Positions 1 to 9,635 are shown, numbered from the stretch's first letter. The stretch is DNA of 64,000 nt from Gp1-AA122 sp036378535 (GCA_036378535.1 DASUWH010000077.1:16930-80929); one strand, 5' to 3'. Notes: generated from the letters alone by a model not told the origin. Translations and numbers: made by a program.

Positions 1-267
1 GGGCACATCGCGATCTTCCCAATGGACCTGTCGTCCTGCGCGCTGGCCGCCCGCCTGCAGGCTGGTGCGGCCATGGAAGACGATCATGATGTCCTTGCCC
101 AGGGTCTCAGCCTGCTTCTGCTGGCCTACGCGCAACCCCTCCCCGGCTGCGACCATGAGGACAATAGAAACGATCCCCCATGCGATTCCGAACATGGTCA
201 ATGACGTTCGCAGCTTATGCACCCACAGGGTGCGCAGAACGTCACGGATGAGGTCGCGGAATACCAT
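1..267 (-). CDS. MacB/FtsX-type ABC transporter permease, N-terminal fragment (cut by window edge)
   Basis: An open frame of 89 codons starts with ATG at 267 and runs off the left edge. It begins with a short basic cytosolic stretch, then LRTSLTMFGIAWG leading into a hydrophobic first membrane helix, then AAGEGLRVGQ. This is the usual start of MacB periplasmic-core permeases, which couple a cytosolic ATPase to efflux or lipoprotein work at the inner membrane. The periplasmic domain and the three C-terminal helices lie outside the window, so the substrate cannot be judged. It is divergent from the next gene. Confidence 0.8.
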   Translation of the reverse strand, partial: MVFRDLIRDVLRTLWVHKLRTSLTMFGIAWGIVSIVLMVAAGEGLRVGQQKQAETLGKDIMIVFHGRTSLQAGGQRAGRQVHWEDRDVP

Positions 268-505
268 GGTAATTGGACGGAGCCGGTATGTTCCCGTGAG
301 CCGCCCTGTCCTCAGGTACGAGACTGCCTACGAGTTTGTTCACTCAACATGGATGGTCATATGCGCTGCGCCTGTTTACAAGACTTTACAGAACACCCCG
401 AACAAATCATAGACATCGAAACACAGCGGTCGTAGCATCCCACGCTAGAGCTGAAAGCCGCCAATTGAACACCGTTCCTCAAGCATTGCCTGGAGACTAC
501 CGCGC
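268..505. other. Divergent intergenic region, nothing specific recognised
   Basis: A 238-base spacer lies between the permease start and the b561-like gene start. It must hold promoters for both directions. I see no strong -35/-10 pair, no hairpin with a T-tract and no repeat-family member. Confidence 0.4.
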
Positions 506-1225
506 ATGGCTGGAAAGTTTCGCCGCAAGATAGCTGTCTTTTTATGCTGCTGGGCTTCCTCAATTGCCGTGTTTGGGCAAATTACCGAAACGGCCACCCC
601 AGGAAGTCACGAAGTTCAGACCACGGCAGTTGCATTGCCAGACAAGCCTGAGCCGCAAAACCAGAATGCCAATTCAGGATCTCAAGATAAACAATCAGGG
701 ACGGCGCAACAGCAACCGCAGCAGCCGGGAGCGCCCTCGCTTGGCGATCTCGGGTTCCCCACGGAACAGACCAAGCCGAATCCCGAAGAACAGGCGCGGC
801 TCGATAAGCGTTCGCATATGCTGAAGATTCATCAGCGCCTGGGGCTAATCACAGCCGTGCCGTTGGTGGCCACGGTGGTCACTGGCAGCATGGCCGGGGG
901 CAAGAGCACGAGTTCTACCAACCGCGACCTGCACGCCGCGCTCGGGTCAACCACGGCTGGCTTGTACATCGCGACCGCTGCCTACGCTATCTTCGCCCCC
1001 AAACCGCATGGCGTTCCGACCCGCGGTCCGATTCGCGTGCACAAGGCGCTGGCTTGGATTCACGGACCAGGAATGATTCTCACTCCCATCTTGGGGGCGA
1101 TGGCCTTCGAACAGAAAAGCCGTGGCGAAAAGGTTCATGGCATCGCCAGCGCTCACGCTCCGGTCGCTTACGTCACGGCCATAGCCTATGGCGCGGCCAT
1201 TGCGTCGGTCTCGTTCAAGTTCTAG
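506..1225 (+). CDS. Four-helix membrane protein resembling cytochrome b561, with N-terminal signal and Gln/Pro-rich linker
   Basis: The protein has 239 residues. A hydrophobic N-terminal signal ends near VFGQ. A low-complexity Gln/Pro/Asn linker (about 30-90) follows, then four hydrophobic helices. Each helix starts near a histidine: HQRLG, DLHAALG, RVHKALAWIH and HGIASAH. Histidines at helix ends in a four-helix bundle suggest haem ligation as in cytochrome b561, but this is inference and the family is not certain. The next gene starts 7 bases after the stop and encodes a YceI protein; in E. coli yceI is paired with the b561 gene yceJ, which supports the reading. A role in respiratory or quinone-linked envelope electron transfer is possible. 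Confidence 0.6.
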   Translation: MAGKFRRKIAVFLCCWASSIAVFGQITETATPGSHEVQTTAVALPDKPEPQNQNANSGSQDKQSGTAQQQPQQPGAPSLGDLGFPTEQTKPNPEEQARLDKRSHMLKIHQRLGLITAVPLVATVVTGSMAGGKSTSSTNRDLHAALGSTTAGLYIATAAYAIFAPKPHGVPTRGPIRVHKALAWIHGPGMILTPILGAMAFEQKSRGEKVHGIASAHAPVAYVTAIAYGAAIASVSFKF

Positions 1226-1232
1226 GAAACGA

Positions 1233-1772
1233 ATGCATAAAAGATTATTTTATAGCCTCATCGTATTCACTACCCTCGCTTTCGCCGCGGGGGATGAACA
1301 GTGGGTCCTCCAGGAAAGCACTCTGTCCTATCATGTTTCGCATCCGCTGCATCAGATTGATGGCGTGAGCCACGCAGCGCGTGGCAAAGGAGTTTGCCAC
1401 GACGGGCAATGTGATTTCCTGATCGCGGCGCCCGTAAAATCGTTCGACACCGGCGACAGCAATCGCGATCTGCACATGATCCAGGAAGTGCGCGGGGCAC
1501 AGTTTCCCATGGTCAGCGTGCGCACGCGCGTACCCGAATCGTCCTTGACTGCGGGAACGCTTTCCCTCGACTTGGATATTGAATTTGCCGGCCAGACCGC
1601 TCATTACACGCACATCCCCTTTCAGCAACTGATTGAAGGAGCACAACACCGAATCTCGGGCACGATTCCGGCCAAAGTGTCTGATTTCAAAATTGATCCC
1701 CCCACGCTGCTGACCGTGCCCATTAAGAATGAAATGCCGGTGCGCATAGAAATGGTGTGGCGGCCAGCCTAA
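1233..1772 (+). CDS. YceI-like periplasmic lipocalin-fold protein
   Basis: The ATG at 1233 gives 179 residues; an upstream in-frame start at 1188 would overlap the previous gene and lacks the signal peptide at its N-terminus. The N-terminus is a clear signal peptide with cleavage near AFA/AGDE. The mature part begins WVLQESTLSYHVSHPLH, then has SFDTGDSNRDLHM and QFPMVSV, the layout of YceI domains (isoprenoid- or amide-binding beta barrels secreted to the periplasm). It is probably cotranscribed with the b561-like gene 7 bases upstream. The physiological ligand is unknown. Confidence 0.75.
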   Translation: MHKRLFYSLIVFTTLAFAAGDEQWVLQESTLSYHVSHPLHQIDGVSHAARGKGVCHDGQCDFLIAAPVKSFDTGDSNRDLHMIQEVRGAQFPMVSVRTRVPESSLTAGTLSLDLDIEFAGQTAHYTHIPFQQLIEGAQHRISGTIPAKVSDFKIDPPTLLTVPIKNEMPVRIEMVWRPA

Positions 1773-1824
1773 GACGGCATTCTTTGCTTACGTCCGACTG
1801 CAAAGGAATATAAGAAAGACCCAA

Positions 1825-1864
1825 GGTCCCTCGACTCGAGCTGAAGGCCCTCGCTCGCGATGAC
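1825..1864. repeat. Degenerate copy of dispersed repeat family A (GGTCCCTCGA...GATGAC)
   Basis: The spacer between the convergent YceI and orphan genes has GGTCCCTCGACTCGAG, then CTCGCTCGCGATGAC. This matches the ends of better copies at 35873-35910 and 41833-41862, with a diverged centre. In both flanking directions it lies beyond stop codons, a usual place for this family. Confidence 0.55.
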
Positions 1865-1882
1865 GGTTGCGAACAACGGATT

Positions 1883-2269
1883 TCAGATCAGACCGCGGCG
1901 AATCTTGTCGAGGAACTCCTGCGATTCTTTGCGGGCGCGTTGCATGATGCTGGAATGATCGGAATATTCAAGCGCCATTTCCTGCAGCACGAGTTCAACG
2001 GCGTCTTTGGGCTTATAGCCACGCATCACGAGGACACGGGCGCGCTCACCTAAACCGGTATCTGCGGGCGCAGAAGATGCAGGCTCGGAGCGCGCGTGGA
2101 ACTTGGTCTCGCACTGGTGATCGCGGAACTTGGCGGCTGCCAGCCGGTCATACGCCTTGCGGGCTTCTGGATCGGCCAGCAGCGTCGGTAACGGGTAGTT
2201 CCAACTGCAGGAAGAGCAAGCCCATCCTGGGTCGGGCTCCGCATCTTTCCAGATCAACGACCGAGACAT
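1883..2269 (-). CDS. Conserved-looking hypothetical protein with Cys/His metal-site motif
   Basis: The protein has 128 residues and I do not recognise the family. It opens with a Trp-rich segment holding Cys18-x2-Cys21, and a second pair His51 and Cys53 (DHQC) after a helical linker, so a zinc site of the C2HC type is plausible. The C-terminal half (about 80-128) is charged and helical, with VMRGYKPKDAVE. There is no signal peptide or membrane helix. The ATG at 2269 is near-isolated, and the next upstream minus-strand gene (APC permease) ends 104 bases away, so it is probably transcribed alone. Confidence 0.55.
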   Translation of the reverse strand: MSRSLIWKDAEPDPGWACSSCSWNYPLPTLLADPEARKAYDRLAAAKFRDHQCETKFHARSEPASSAPADTGLGERARVLVMRGYKPKDAVELVLQEMALEYSDHSSIMQRARKESQEFLDKIRRGLI

Positions 2270-2372
2270 AAGACACCTGAAAATTGCGGGGAAGAGCGAG
2301 CATTATATCGCGGAGCCGCAAATCGATGAGCTAACCGCAGGAATCCACTACTGATTCAAGCCGCGCTTTGGT

Positions 2373-4619
2373 TCAGGACCTCGCTTCTCGGCCCTGCTGC
2401 ACCTCATCCATGAGTTTATCCAGAAGTTCGGAGCGTTGGTTCGTCTTCAGCTCTTTTTGCAGTTCCTCTAGTGCGAGCGAAACGACATGATAGTGATGGG
2501 TACCGGCGAACTTGGGGTCACTAGTGATTTCCAGCCAAAGCCGGTGAAGGAGTTCCAGATCTTCGGGGCGCAGCCGCGGAGTATGGGGACCGAGCTGGTA
2601 TTCGCGGATCGAGCCGTCAGGCCCGTAGATCTCCAGTGTGACGCGCGGACGGGGCTCGGGCAACCTCTCCCAGGCGTCGCCGGTAAGCTTTGCCTGTTCG
2701 TCGGTGCTTAATTTATTCGAGCGGCCGCAAACGATTCGGCTCGAATCGAGCCGTTGCGCGGTCAGCAGGATGGCTTCGAACACGTCGGCAGCCGGAACCA
2801 CCAGCAGGGATACCGGTTTGCCCTCTTTTTCAGCTACCGCCACGACGCTGGTAAAGAGTTCCTGCTCGTAGTGGTCGAAAACGTCCTCAGTATCCATGAC
2901 GCGGCTGCCGCTGAAGGTGTGTTCGCGATGGTAAAGGCGGGCGCTCATAACCACGACGTCCTGCTGCACGGTGTTCGTACGCGCCAGCACTTGTCGCAAG
3001 TAATAAAGATTTCGCGGATCGCGCACCGCTACCAGAATATTTCCCGGGCGTACGCCCATGGCCCCGCTACCCAGTTCCTGGTTGCCATAGACCCGGAATT
3101 GATCCAGTTGCTCGGGCTTGCCCTTGCGTTCCCGCGCCACCCGATGTTCCGAATAAGTGAACAGGGCAAAAAAGACCGCGCTGAACATCACACCCGCGAT
3201 GGTCGCTTCATACTTGGTGAACAGGTTCACTACCGCGGTGACAAAGAGTACGAATGAAATAAGCGCCAGCCCGACCGGAACTTCCTTTCCCGCTATATGG
3301 AAGTTGCCGGGAACCTTCCACTCGCGGTTGCCAGGCTCGGTATAGCGGAGCACCAGGACGGCCATAGACTTCATGGCGAAGCTCCAGATCACGCCAAAGG
3401 CATACAGTGCTGCCAGGATGTACACGTTCCCGCGGCTCAGGATAATGGTCAACAATTGCAGAGCAACGATGAGATTGATGATCCGGTAACTGGTTCCAAA
3501 GCGTCGCTGGGGCTTCTGGAACCAGGAGGTAAGCACGCCATCTTCGGCGACCCGATTCAGCACCCCGTTGGCGCCTACGATGGCGGTATTCTCGGCGCCT
3601 GCCAGGATCAGCACTCCCACCAGAACCACGAAACCATGGAACAAGAGCTTGGCCCAGGTCGGCCCCGCCAGGTACATGGCAATGCCGCCAATTAGATTGG
3701 CAAAGAACTGCGGCCGTACATTGTCGGGAATCATCATCACGGCGAAGAACGAGACCAGTGATGTGAAAAGCAGGCTGTAGACAAAGATGACCAGCCCCGT
3801 TTTCTCCAGATTCTTCAGCTTGGGATGCTCGATTTCGCGGTTTACCTGGGCCAGGGTCTCCTCGCCGCTCATGGCGAGCACGGAGTGGCCAAAGCCGACA
3901 AATACGATGACAAACATCAAATGGCTAAGCCAGGTGCCGTTCAGCCAGCCTAAAGACTCCTTGTTGAGAGGAATCACCCCAGGGTGCAGGGGATTAGGCG
4001 GAATGTTAATGACGGGAGTGCGAAGGATGGTGTAGATGCACCACAAAATGAGCATCACCACCATTACCGTGGTGATGATCATGATCTGCACGGCCTTCTC
4101 ACTCGACTCGTGAATGCCCTCGATGTTCTTACGCCAGAAATAGATAACCACCAGCACAGCAAAGACGGCGGCAAAACCATTCTCCGGAAAATGCGTCAGC
4201 GGCCGCCCCATATAGCGGGCAATGTCTTCAATGAAGCCGGCCAGGTATTGGCCGGCGGAAACCGCGCTGATGGGCCCGGTCAGGACGTAATCGAAGAGCA
4301 GCGCTGAAACCGAGAACTTGGCCAGGCCGCCCCCCATGGCTTCTTTGACGACCTTGTAGACACCGCCGCGAACGAACATGCTGCTCGATTCGATATACAG
4401 CGCCCGTACCGCATAACTGAACAGCATGACGGCGAGGATGAACCAGGGGGCACTTTTGCCGATCACCTTCTCGGCGTCGCCACCCGCGTAGTAGGCCGAT
4501 GAAGCAAGGTCGGAGAGAACGATCGCAGCGGCGCGCCAGAACGAAATAAACGACAGCATGACCGTCGTCGCGACGAACACGCGGACCGCGGGGCGCCTGG
4601 TTTCAATCGAGGTGCTCAT
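2373..4619 (-). CDS. APC-superfamily amino acid permease with C-terminal cytosolic UspA-like region
   Basis: The protein has 748 residues. Residues about 15-490 contain some 12 hydrophobic helices with the APC pattern: a first helix with DLASSAYYAGG, then ESSSMFVRGGVYK and a central SGEETLAQVNREIEHPK loop typical of amino acid/polyamine permeases. Residues about 510-748 are soluble. They open with NILVAVRDPRNLYYL and continue with LVVPAADVFEAIL and SSRIVCGRSNKLS, resembling a universal-stress-protein-like nucleotide-binding fold appended to the transporter. The tail is absent from plain APC members and may sense a nucleotide or stress signal (inference). The substrate cannot be named. Confidence 0.75.
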   Translation of the reverse strand: MSTSIETRRPAVRVFVATTVMLSFISFWRAAAIVLSDLASSAYYAGGDAEKVIGKSAPWFILAVMLFSYAVRALYIESSSMFVRGGVYKVVKEAMGGGLAKFSVSALLFDYVLTGPISAVSAGQYLAGFIEDIARYMGRPLTHFPENGFAAVFAVLVVIYFWRKNIEGIHESSEKAVQIMIITTVMVVMLILWCIYTILRTPVINIPPNPLHPGVIPLNKESLGWLNGTWLSHLMFVIVFVGFGHSVLAMSGEETLAQVNREIEHPKLKNLEKTGLVIFVYSLLFTSLVSFFAVMMIPDNVRPQFFANLIGGIAMYLAGPTWAKLLFHGFVVLVGVLILAGAENTAIVGANGVLNRVAEDGVLTSWFQKPQRRFGTSYRIINLIVALQLLTIILSRGNVYILAALYAFGVIWSFAMKSMAVLVLRYTEPGNREWKVPGNFHIAGKEVPVGLALISFVLFVTAVVNLFTKYEATIAGVMFSAVFFALFTYSEHRVARERKGKPEQLDQFRVYGNQELGSGAMGVRPGNILVAVRDPRNLYYLRQVLARTNTVQQDVVVMSARLYHREHTFSGSRVMDTEDVFDHYEQELFTSVVAVAEKEGKPVSLLVVPAADVFEAILLTAQRLDSSRIVCGRSNKLSTDEQAKLTGDAWERLPEPRPRVTLEIYGPDGSIREYQLGPHTPRLRPEDLELLHRLWLEITSDPKFAGTHHYHVVSLALEELQKELKTNQRSELLDKLMDEVQQGREARS

Positions 4620-4718
4620 CTAGCGGGCAGGCGTGGCTCAAGGCCACAAACTATTGAAGATAGCATAGCGGGGCATACTCAGGCACTTTGGCGAGGCTTG
4701 TCCTGAGCTGCCCTCAGA

Positions 4719-6038
4719 TCATCGCGAGGGCACCAGGTGAGTGCGGGTGATGCGGTCGTGCCAGCAGAGCGCGTCTTCGTCCAGAAAGCACCAGGCGAAG
4801 CCCAAGCCCAAAGAAAGGCCCGACAAGATGGAGGCCAGCACGCGCCAGCGACGCGTTGATCGGAGCACGGCAGACCCGTCAAAATGCACCAAACGCAGCT
4901 TCGTGAGCCGAAGGCCTGGTGTGGCTCCCGCGTACGTAAGCAGAAGATACTGGTATCCCGCCCACAAAACCATCGTCACCAGCGTCGCTGCAGTCAGCAA
5001 CTGAGGAAGCGGCGGGATGACTTTCGTGAGCTTCAGAAAGATGTAGCCAAACACCGCGCCTGCGGCGGCGATCACGACCAAGTCGATGGCTGCGGCCAGC
5101 AATCGCCTGGCAATCCTCGCCGAATACAGCGGCACTTCGAAACCGGGCCTCGCCTCGGTCTCCAGTTCCTGTCTCGTCTCCAGCACGATGCCGCCCAGGG
5201 CGGGAGCGGGAAGCTCGACCTCCGGTGCGTCCAGAATACGGGGCTGTTCACATACCGGCTCAGCGAGCTGGTCAAGCGGAACTTCCTCGGGAGAAAAAAA
5301 CCGCGGAAATTCGATCAGGCGTCCAACCTGGAGTGCAGCGGGAGGAACTTCCTCGGCCGGAAGCACGCGCACCTGCTGAACGCGATTCTCAACCTGAACC
5401 GGTTGTGTCTGATCGACGGCCAAGGCCCTTCCTGAATCGGGATGGTGAAGGGTTCGAGCTTCGGGTCGCACAGAGGGCGATTCAAAATTGAGGCTCAAAG
5501 ATGGATATTTGGGAGGCTTGGGCTTGCGCCGCGCTCGATAGCTGTTCAGCCGCGCCGCCACCTCGTCTTTCCAGGCGTCGGGATTGGCATCGCCAGGAGA
5601 CTCAACTTCGGTTGAGCGCGGATTGGGTTCGACCCCGTCGGCCGCTGGTGTGCACGTTGCCGATATTGCGGCCTCCTGCCGCTCAACACCCCCTTCGCGT
5701 TCGACTGCAGGGATCCTGGCGTTTTCAGAAGCAGGTTCGCAACCTGACTGATAGTCCAAGCTCAGCTCTGGTCGCGAGCTTACGGATGGAGGTTCGCTGG
5801 CAGTGTTCTCTGCTGCGCTGTCGGGGACAAAGCGACCACGAGAGGTTGTGGACGTTTCCAGGCTCGCCGAAAACTGTTCTTCCGTGGCGTCGTATGATTC
5901 GGGATCGATCAGCACAGCCGACGACACAGGGGCAGATTTCTCGGCATCCACCTCGAATTTCGGCCGTTGCAACCCGCCGTTGGTAACGCGCACCTCGGCG
6001 TAGCAATGGCAGACTTCACCACAGCGCGGACAAGCCAT
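4719..6038 (-). CDS. RDD-domain membrane protein with N-terminal cysteine cluster
   Basis: The protein has 439 residues. It starts MACPRCGEVCHC, a short cysteine cluster (Cys3, 6, 10 and 12) that could bind zinc. About 280 residues of Pro/Glu/Ser-rich, probably disordered sequence follow. From about 310 it becomes an RDD domain: SARIARRLLAAAIDL, two or three hydrophobic helices, GATPGLRLTKLRLV and the final WHDRITRTHLV. RDD proteins are poorly characterised inner-membrane proteins, some linked to Na+/H+ transport. The zinc-ribbon plus RDD arrangement suggests a regulatory cytosolic head. The gene is divergent from lptD. Confidence 0.75.
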   Translation of the reverse strand: MACPRCGEVCHCYAEVRVTNGGLQRPKFEVDAEKSAPVSSAVLIDPESYDATEEQFSASLETSTTSRGRFVPDSAAENTASEPPSVSSRPELSLDYQSGCEPASENARIPAVEREGGVERQEAAISATCTPAADGVEPNPRSTEVESPGDANPDAWKDEVAARLNSYRARRKPKPPKYPSLSLNFESPSVRPEARTLHHPDSGRALAVDQTQPVQVENRVQQVRVLPAEEVPPAALQVGRLIEFPRFFSPEEVPLDQLAEPVCEQPRILDAPEVELPAPALGGIVLETRQELETEARPGFEVPLYSARIARRLLAAAIDLVVIAAAGAVFGYIFLKLTKVIPPLPQLLTAATLVTMVLWAGYQYLLLTYAGATPGLRLTKLRLVHFDGSAVLRSTRRWRVLASILSGLSLGLGFAWCFLDEDALCWHDRITRTHLVPSR

Positions 6039-6180
6039 TCGTCGGTCAATCGCGGAGAATGCCAGAGCAAGAACAGAGCAACCATCGAACGGGAGCGCGG
6101 TTCAAACTTTGCGTGCCTACAATAGCCGTGCTAAGTTCACTGAGTTGAATAAACTGTAGCGGGCGCGCTCGTCGGTCTCA

Positions 6181-8754
6181 ATGATCTTCCGCAAACGAAT
6201 CTTTATCACGACGGCGTTGGTTTGTCATCTGCTGATCCTACCCCGCTTAGTAACCGCGCAGTTGCTCTGCCCGCCTCCCTCGGTTGCCGCCTTGCGCGGC
6301 GAGATGGCGGACGTATGCGCAATCGAACAGGAAAAAGAAGGCACTATTTACAAGTTGCACCACCGCGGACGGATTGCCTACAGGAGTTATCTGATTTGGG
6401 CGGATGAAGCCACCTACAACTCAGATACCGGTGAAGTGGTGGCGGAAGGCCATGTGCTTCTTGAGGGCGGCCTCAACGATGAATACGTGCAAGCCAGCCA
6501 TGCCGTTTACAACGTCGAGACCGAGCATGGGCATTTCTATCATGTGATCGGCACGATTGGCGTGAAGCAGCATGGCGGCCGCTATGTGCTGACTACATCC
6601 GACCCCTTCGCCTTTACCGGAAAAGTTGTGGACAAGGTGGGGCCAGAGCGTTACGTCGTCCATCATGGCACGATTACAACCTGCGAGGTGCCGGGAGAGC
6701 GCAATTCGGACTTCGGCGGCGCCGCACCGGGTGACGAGCGGGCAAGAAAATGGATGGGCCGCCCGAAATGGCAATTCAATACCCCGCATTCGGTCATTAA
6801 CGTGGAGGGGAACGCGCACATCTACTTCAGCACCTTCCACATTTACGGAATCCCAATCTTATTTTTTCCTTACGCTACGCATCCCGTGAAGCGCCAGGCC
6901 CGGCATTCTGGCCTGCTGACGCCTTTGTTTGGAACTTCCAACGTCAAGGGCACGATCTTCGGTGATTCCTTTTATTGGGCGATTAACCGCAGCATGGATG
7001 CGACCCTCGGCGCCGAAAGCTTCAGCAAGCGCGGCTGGGCCCAGCGCGGAGAGTTTCGAGCTACTCCCAGCCGCAACTCGTTCGCGTACGTCACCTATTT
7101 TGGAGTACTGGATCGCGGGGATCCTAAGACCAAGCAAAAACAAGGTGGCGAGGAGATCCGCGCCGGCGGGACGGATCAGTTTGCCGGCTTTCGGGCCGTC
7201 GGCAATATCGACTATTTGAGCTCTTTTATCTTCCGCATCGTGTGGTCACAGATTTTTACGGCGGTGTATTCCGAAGTAGTTTCCCAAGGGTTTCTTTCCA
7301 AGAATACCCGGGGATACTCTTACAATTTGTGGCTGCAGCGGTATGAGAATTTCCTCGGCTTCCAGTCCGGCCAACAGATAACTATCGAACACTTGCCGAG
7401 CTTGGAATTTTCCACGGTGGATCGCGAATTCGGTGAGTCGGGTTTGTTCTGGAATCTGGATACGGCCTTAGATGGCCTTCACCGCAGCCAGCCGGCGTTT
7501 GGAAGCGACGCGGCTTTCAGCACCGGCCCGCTCGTGGGGCGGTTCGATGTGAACCCGAGCGCTTCCTGGCCCTTGCAATATCGCGGCTGGTCTCTGCGGC
7601 CAGAGTTGGCCATCGATGACACGCTCTACACGGAGCGACAATCTCTATCCACCACGACGAGCACTACCGGGGCGGCTATTTCCGTGACGGATGCGATTCA
7701 TCAATTCATAAATCGCAAAGCGGCCCAAGCCTCGGTAGAGCTTCGTCCACCGGCTCTGGAGCGGATTTACGACCATCCTGTCTTTGGCTCGAAGCTAAAG
7801 CATGTGATCGAGCCGCGCATTGTATATCGGAAGGTTACGGGCATTGACAATTTCGACCGCATTTTGCGCTTCGACTACCGTGACGTTCTGAGCGACAGCC
7901 ATGAGGTGGAGTACGGATTCACACAGCGTCTTTACGCCAAGACTGTTGCTTCCTCGGCCAACAATTGCACGCTGCTGGGACTCTCGTCTCCAAATACAGG
8001 AGTAACGGCGAGTGCCGGCTTGGTCAATCCCCTCCCTGTCCAAGGCGAGATTGGAGCTGAACCCCAGGTTCCGCCCGCCCCAGCGAATAATGCCGCCGGA
8101 GCATCGGCACCATCCTCGAACTGCGCAACTTCGTCACAACCGCGCGAACTACTCAGTTGGGAACTGGCGCAAAAGTACTTTCTGGACCCCACATTCGGTG
8201 GTGCGTTAGTGCCAGGCAAACAGAACGTCTTCGCGACCAGCGCAGACTTCGACGCCATTGCCTTTCTTACCGATCCCAGGCACCTGTCGCCGCTGATTTC
8301 AAGAGTGCATGTGCAGCCGGGATTGGGCATTGATGTGTTCTGGAATGCAGATTATGACTTTACCTTTCACCGCATCAACTACGACAGCGTCTCGGTGGGC
8401 TATCACATCGGACAGTTTGGCTTCGGGGGAGGGAATACCTACTTACAGATTCCCGGCATCGTCAATGCCAAGATCCCGGATGTCTTCAACCAGGCGAACG
8501 GTTCGATAACCTACGGCAGTCCGACAAAACGAGGCTTTAGTGGAGCCTCGACCATGGGCTTCGATATCCACTCCGGTTTCCTCCAGTACCTTGCGATTCA
8601 GTCAACTTACAACTGGAATTGCTGCGGGATCACGGTAGATTTCCGCAGGTTCGTGTTGGGTCCAATCCGTAATGAGAACCAGTACCGCTTTACATTCAAC
8701 CTTGCCGATATAGGCTCCTTCGGAAATCTTACGCGGCGGTACCGTATGTATTGA
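6181..8754 (+). CDS. lptD: LPS-assembly outer membrane protein LptD (OstA)
   Basis: The protein has 857 residues and a signal peptide (cleavage near VTAQ). Residues about 45-150 form the periplasmic LptA/OstA-like jellyroll, with the signature ADEATYNSDTGEVVAEG. From about 225 (FHIYGIPILFFPYATHPV) to the C-terminus is the LptD beta-barrel, ending in aromatic RYRMY as outer-membrane proteins often do. LptD inserts lipopolysaccharide into the outer leaflet, which implies that this organism makes LPS or a related lipid. A Ser/Ala/Pro-rich stretch near 620-660 looks like an extended surface loop. Downstream larE follows after 41 bases. Confidence 0.9.
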   Translation: MIFRKRIFITTALVCHLLILPRLVTAQLLCPPPSVAALRGEMADVCAIEQEKEGTIYKLHHRGRIAYRSYLIWADEATYNSDTGEVVAEGHVLLEGGLNDEYVQASHAVYNVETEHGHFYHVIGTIGVKQHGGRYVLTTSDPFAFTGKVVDKVGPERYVVHHGTITTCEVPGERNSDFGGAAPGDERARKWMGRPKWQFNTPHSVINVEGNAHIYFSTFHIYGIPILFFPYATHPVKRQARHSGLLTPLFGTSNVKGTIFGDSFYWAINRSMDATLGAESFSKRGWAQRGEFRATPSRNSFAYVTYFGVLDRGDPKTKQKQGGEEIRAGGTDQFAGFRAVGNIDYLSSFIFRIVWSQIFTAVYSEVVSQGFLSKNTRGYSYNLWLQRYENFLGFQSGQQITIEHLPSLEFSTVDREFGESGLFWNLDTALDGLHRSQPAFGSDAAFSTGPLVGRFDVNPSASWPLQYRGWSLRPELAIDDTLYTERQSLSTTTSTTGAAISVTDAIHQFINRKAAQASVELRPPALERIYDHPVFGSKLKHVIEPRIVYRKVTGIDNFDRILRFDYRDVLSDSHEVEYGFTQRLYAKTVASSANNCTLLGLSSPNTGVTASAGLVNPLPVQGEIGAEPQVPPAPANNAAGASAPSSNCATSSQPRELLSWELAQKYFLDPTFGGALVPGKQNVFATSADFDAIAFLTDPRHLSPLISRVHVQPGLGIDVFWNADYDFTFHRINYDSVSVGYHIGQFGFGGGNTYLQIPGIVNAKIPDVFNQANGSITYGSPTKRGFSGASTMGFDIHSGFLQYLAIQSTYNWNCCGITVDFRRFVLGPIRNENQYRFTFNLADIGSFGNLTRRYRMY

Positions 8755-8795
8755 CCGGCTCAGCCGCGAAGTGGTCGCGTTGGTAAAATATTCGG

Positions 8796-9635
8796 ATGCC
8801 CCCGGACCTGGAACAGAAACGAAGAAAACTGGAATCGCGCCTGCTGTCTTTGGGGCGTACCTTGATTGCCTACTCCGGCGGAGTTGATTCCGCATTTCTC
8901 GCCTACATGGCCCGTCGCGTACTCGGATCCAACGCACTGGCCGTCATTGCCGATTCTCCGAGCTTGGCCCGAACCCAACTTGCCGATGCCGTCGCTTTTG
9001 CCCGGGAGCAGGGATTCCCCTTGGAAATTATCTCGACTCACGAACTGGAGCGCCCCGATTACGTTCGCAACGATGGCTCGCGCTGTTTCCACTGCAAGGA
9101 CGAGCTCTTCGACATGCTGGAGCAACTACGGCAAAGTCGAGGTTTTGACACCATCGCCTACGGCGTAAACCTCGACGATCAGGGCGATTTCCGACCCGGT
9201 CAGCGCGCGGCCCGCAACCATGGCGTGGCTGCACCGCTGCTCGACGCCGGGCTTACGAAGTCGGACATCCGGGAGTTGGCTCGCGCCGCTGGACTGCGGG
9301 TCTGGGACAAACCCGCGTCCGCCTGCCTCTCCTCCCGTATCGAATACGGGCGCCCGGTAACTCCCGACGCGCTCAGAACCGTGGAGCAGGGCGAGGATGC
9401 CCTGCGCGCCCTCGGTTTTCGACAATTCCGAGTGCGACATCATGGCGAAATCGTGCGCCTCGAAATCGCTTCGGAAGAAATGCCCCGCGCCTTGACCCCG
9501 AAAATGGCTGCGGAATTCGCCCGTATCTTCCGAGCGCTCGGATTTCAATTCGTCACTTTAGATCTGGAAGGCTTCCGCTCCGGGTCCATGAACACCCTGT
9601 TGCCGCTCCGGGACTTGACCCGAAAGGTAAGTTAA
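8796..9635 (+). CDS. larE: ATP-dependent sacrificial sulfur transferase LarE
   Basis: The protein has 279 residues, the usual length for LarE. The PP-loop AYSGGVDSAFLAY near residue 30 binds ATP. CFHCKDELFD and YGVNLDDQGDFRPGQ are family signatures, and Cys177 in PASACLSSRI matches the sacrificial cysteine (Cys176 in Lactobacillus LarE), which donates its sulfur to nickel-pincer cofactor synthesis. No larB, larC or larA is present in this window, so the partner enzyme is elsewhere, or the protein serves another sulfur-transfer role. It sits in a plus-strand run between lptD and a DsbA-like gene. Confidence 0.9.
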   Translation: MPPDLEQKRRKLESRLLSLGRTLIAYSGGVDSAFLAYMARRVLGSNALAVIADSPSLARTQLADAVAFAREQGFPLEIISTHELERPDYVRNDGSRCFHCKDELFDMLEQLRQSRGFDTIAYGVNLDDQGDFRPGQRAARNHGVAAPLLDAGLTKSDIRELARAAGLRVWDKPASACLSSRIEYGRPVTPDALRTVEQGEDALRALGFRQFRVRHHGEIVRLEIASEEMPRALTPKMAAEFARIFRALGFQFVTLDLEGFRSGSMNTLLPLRDLTRKVS

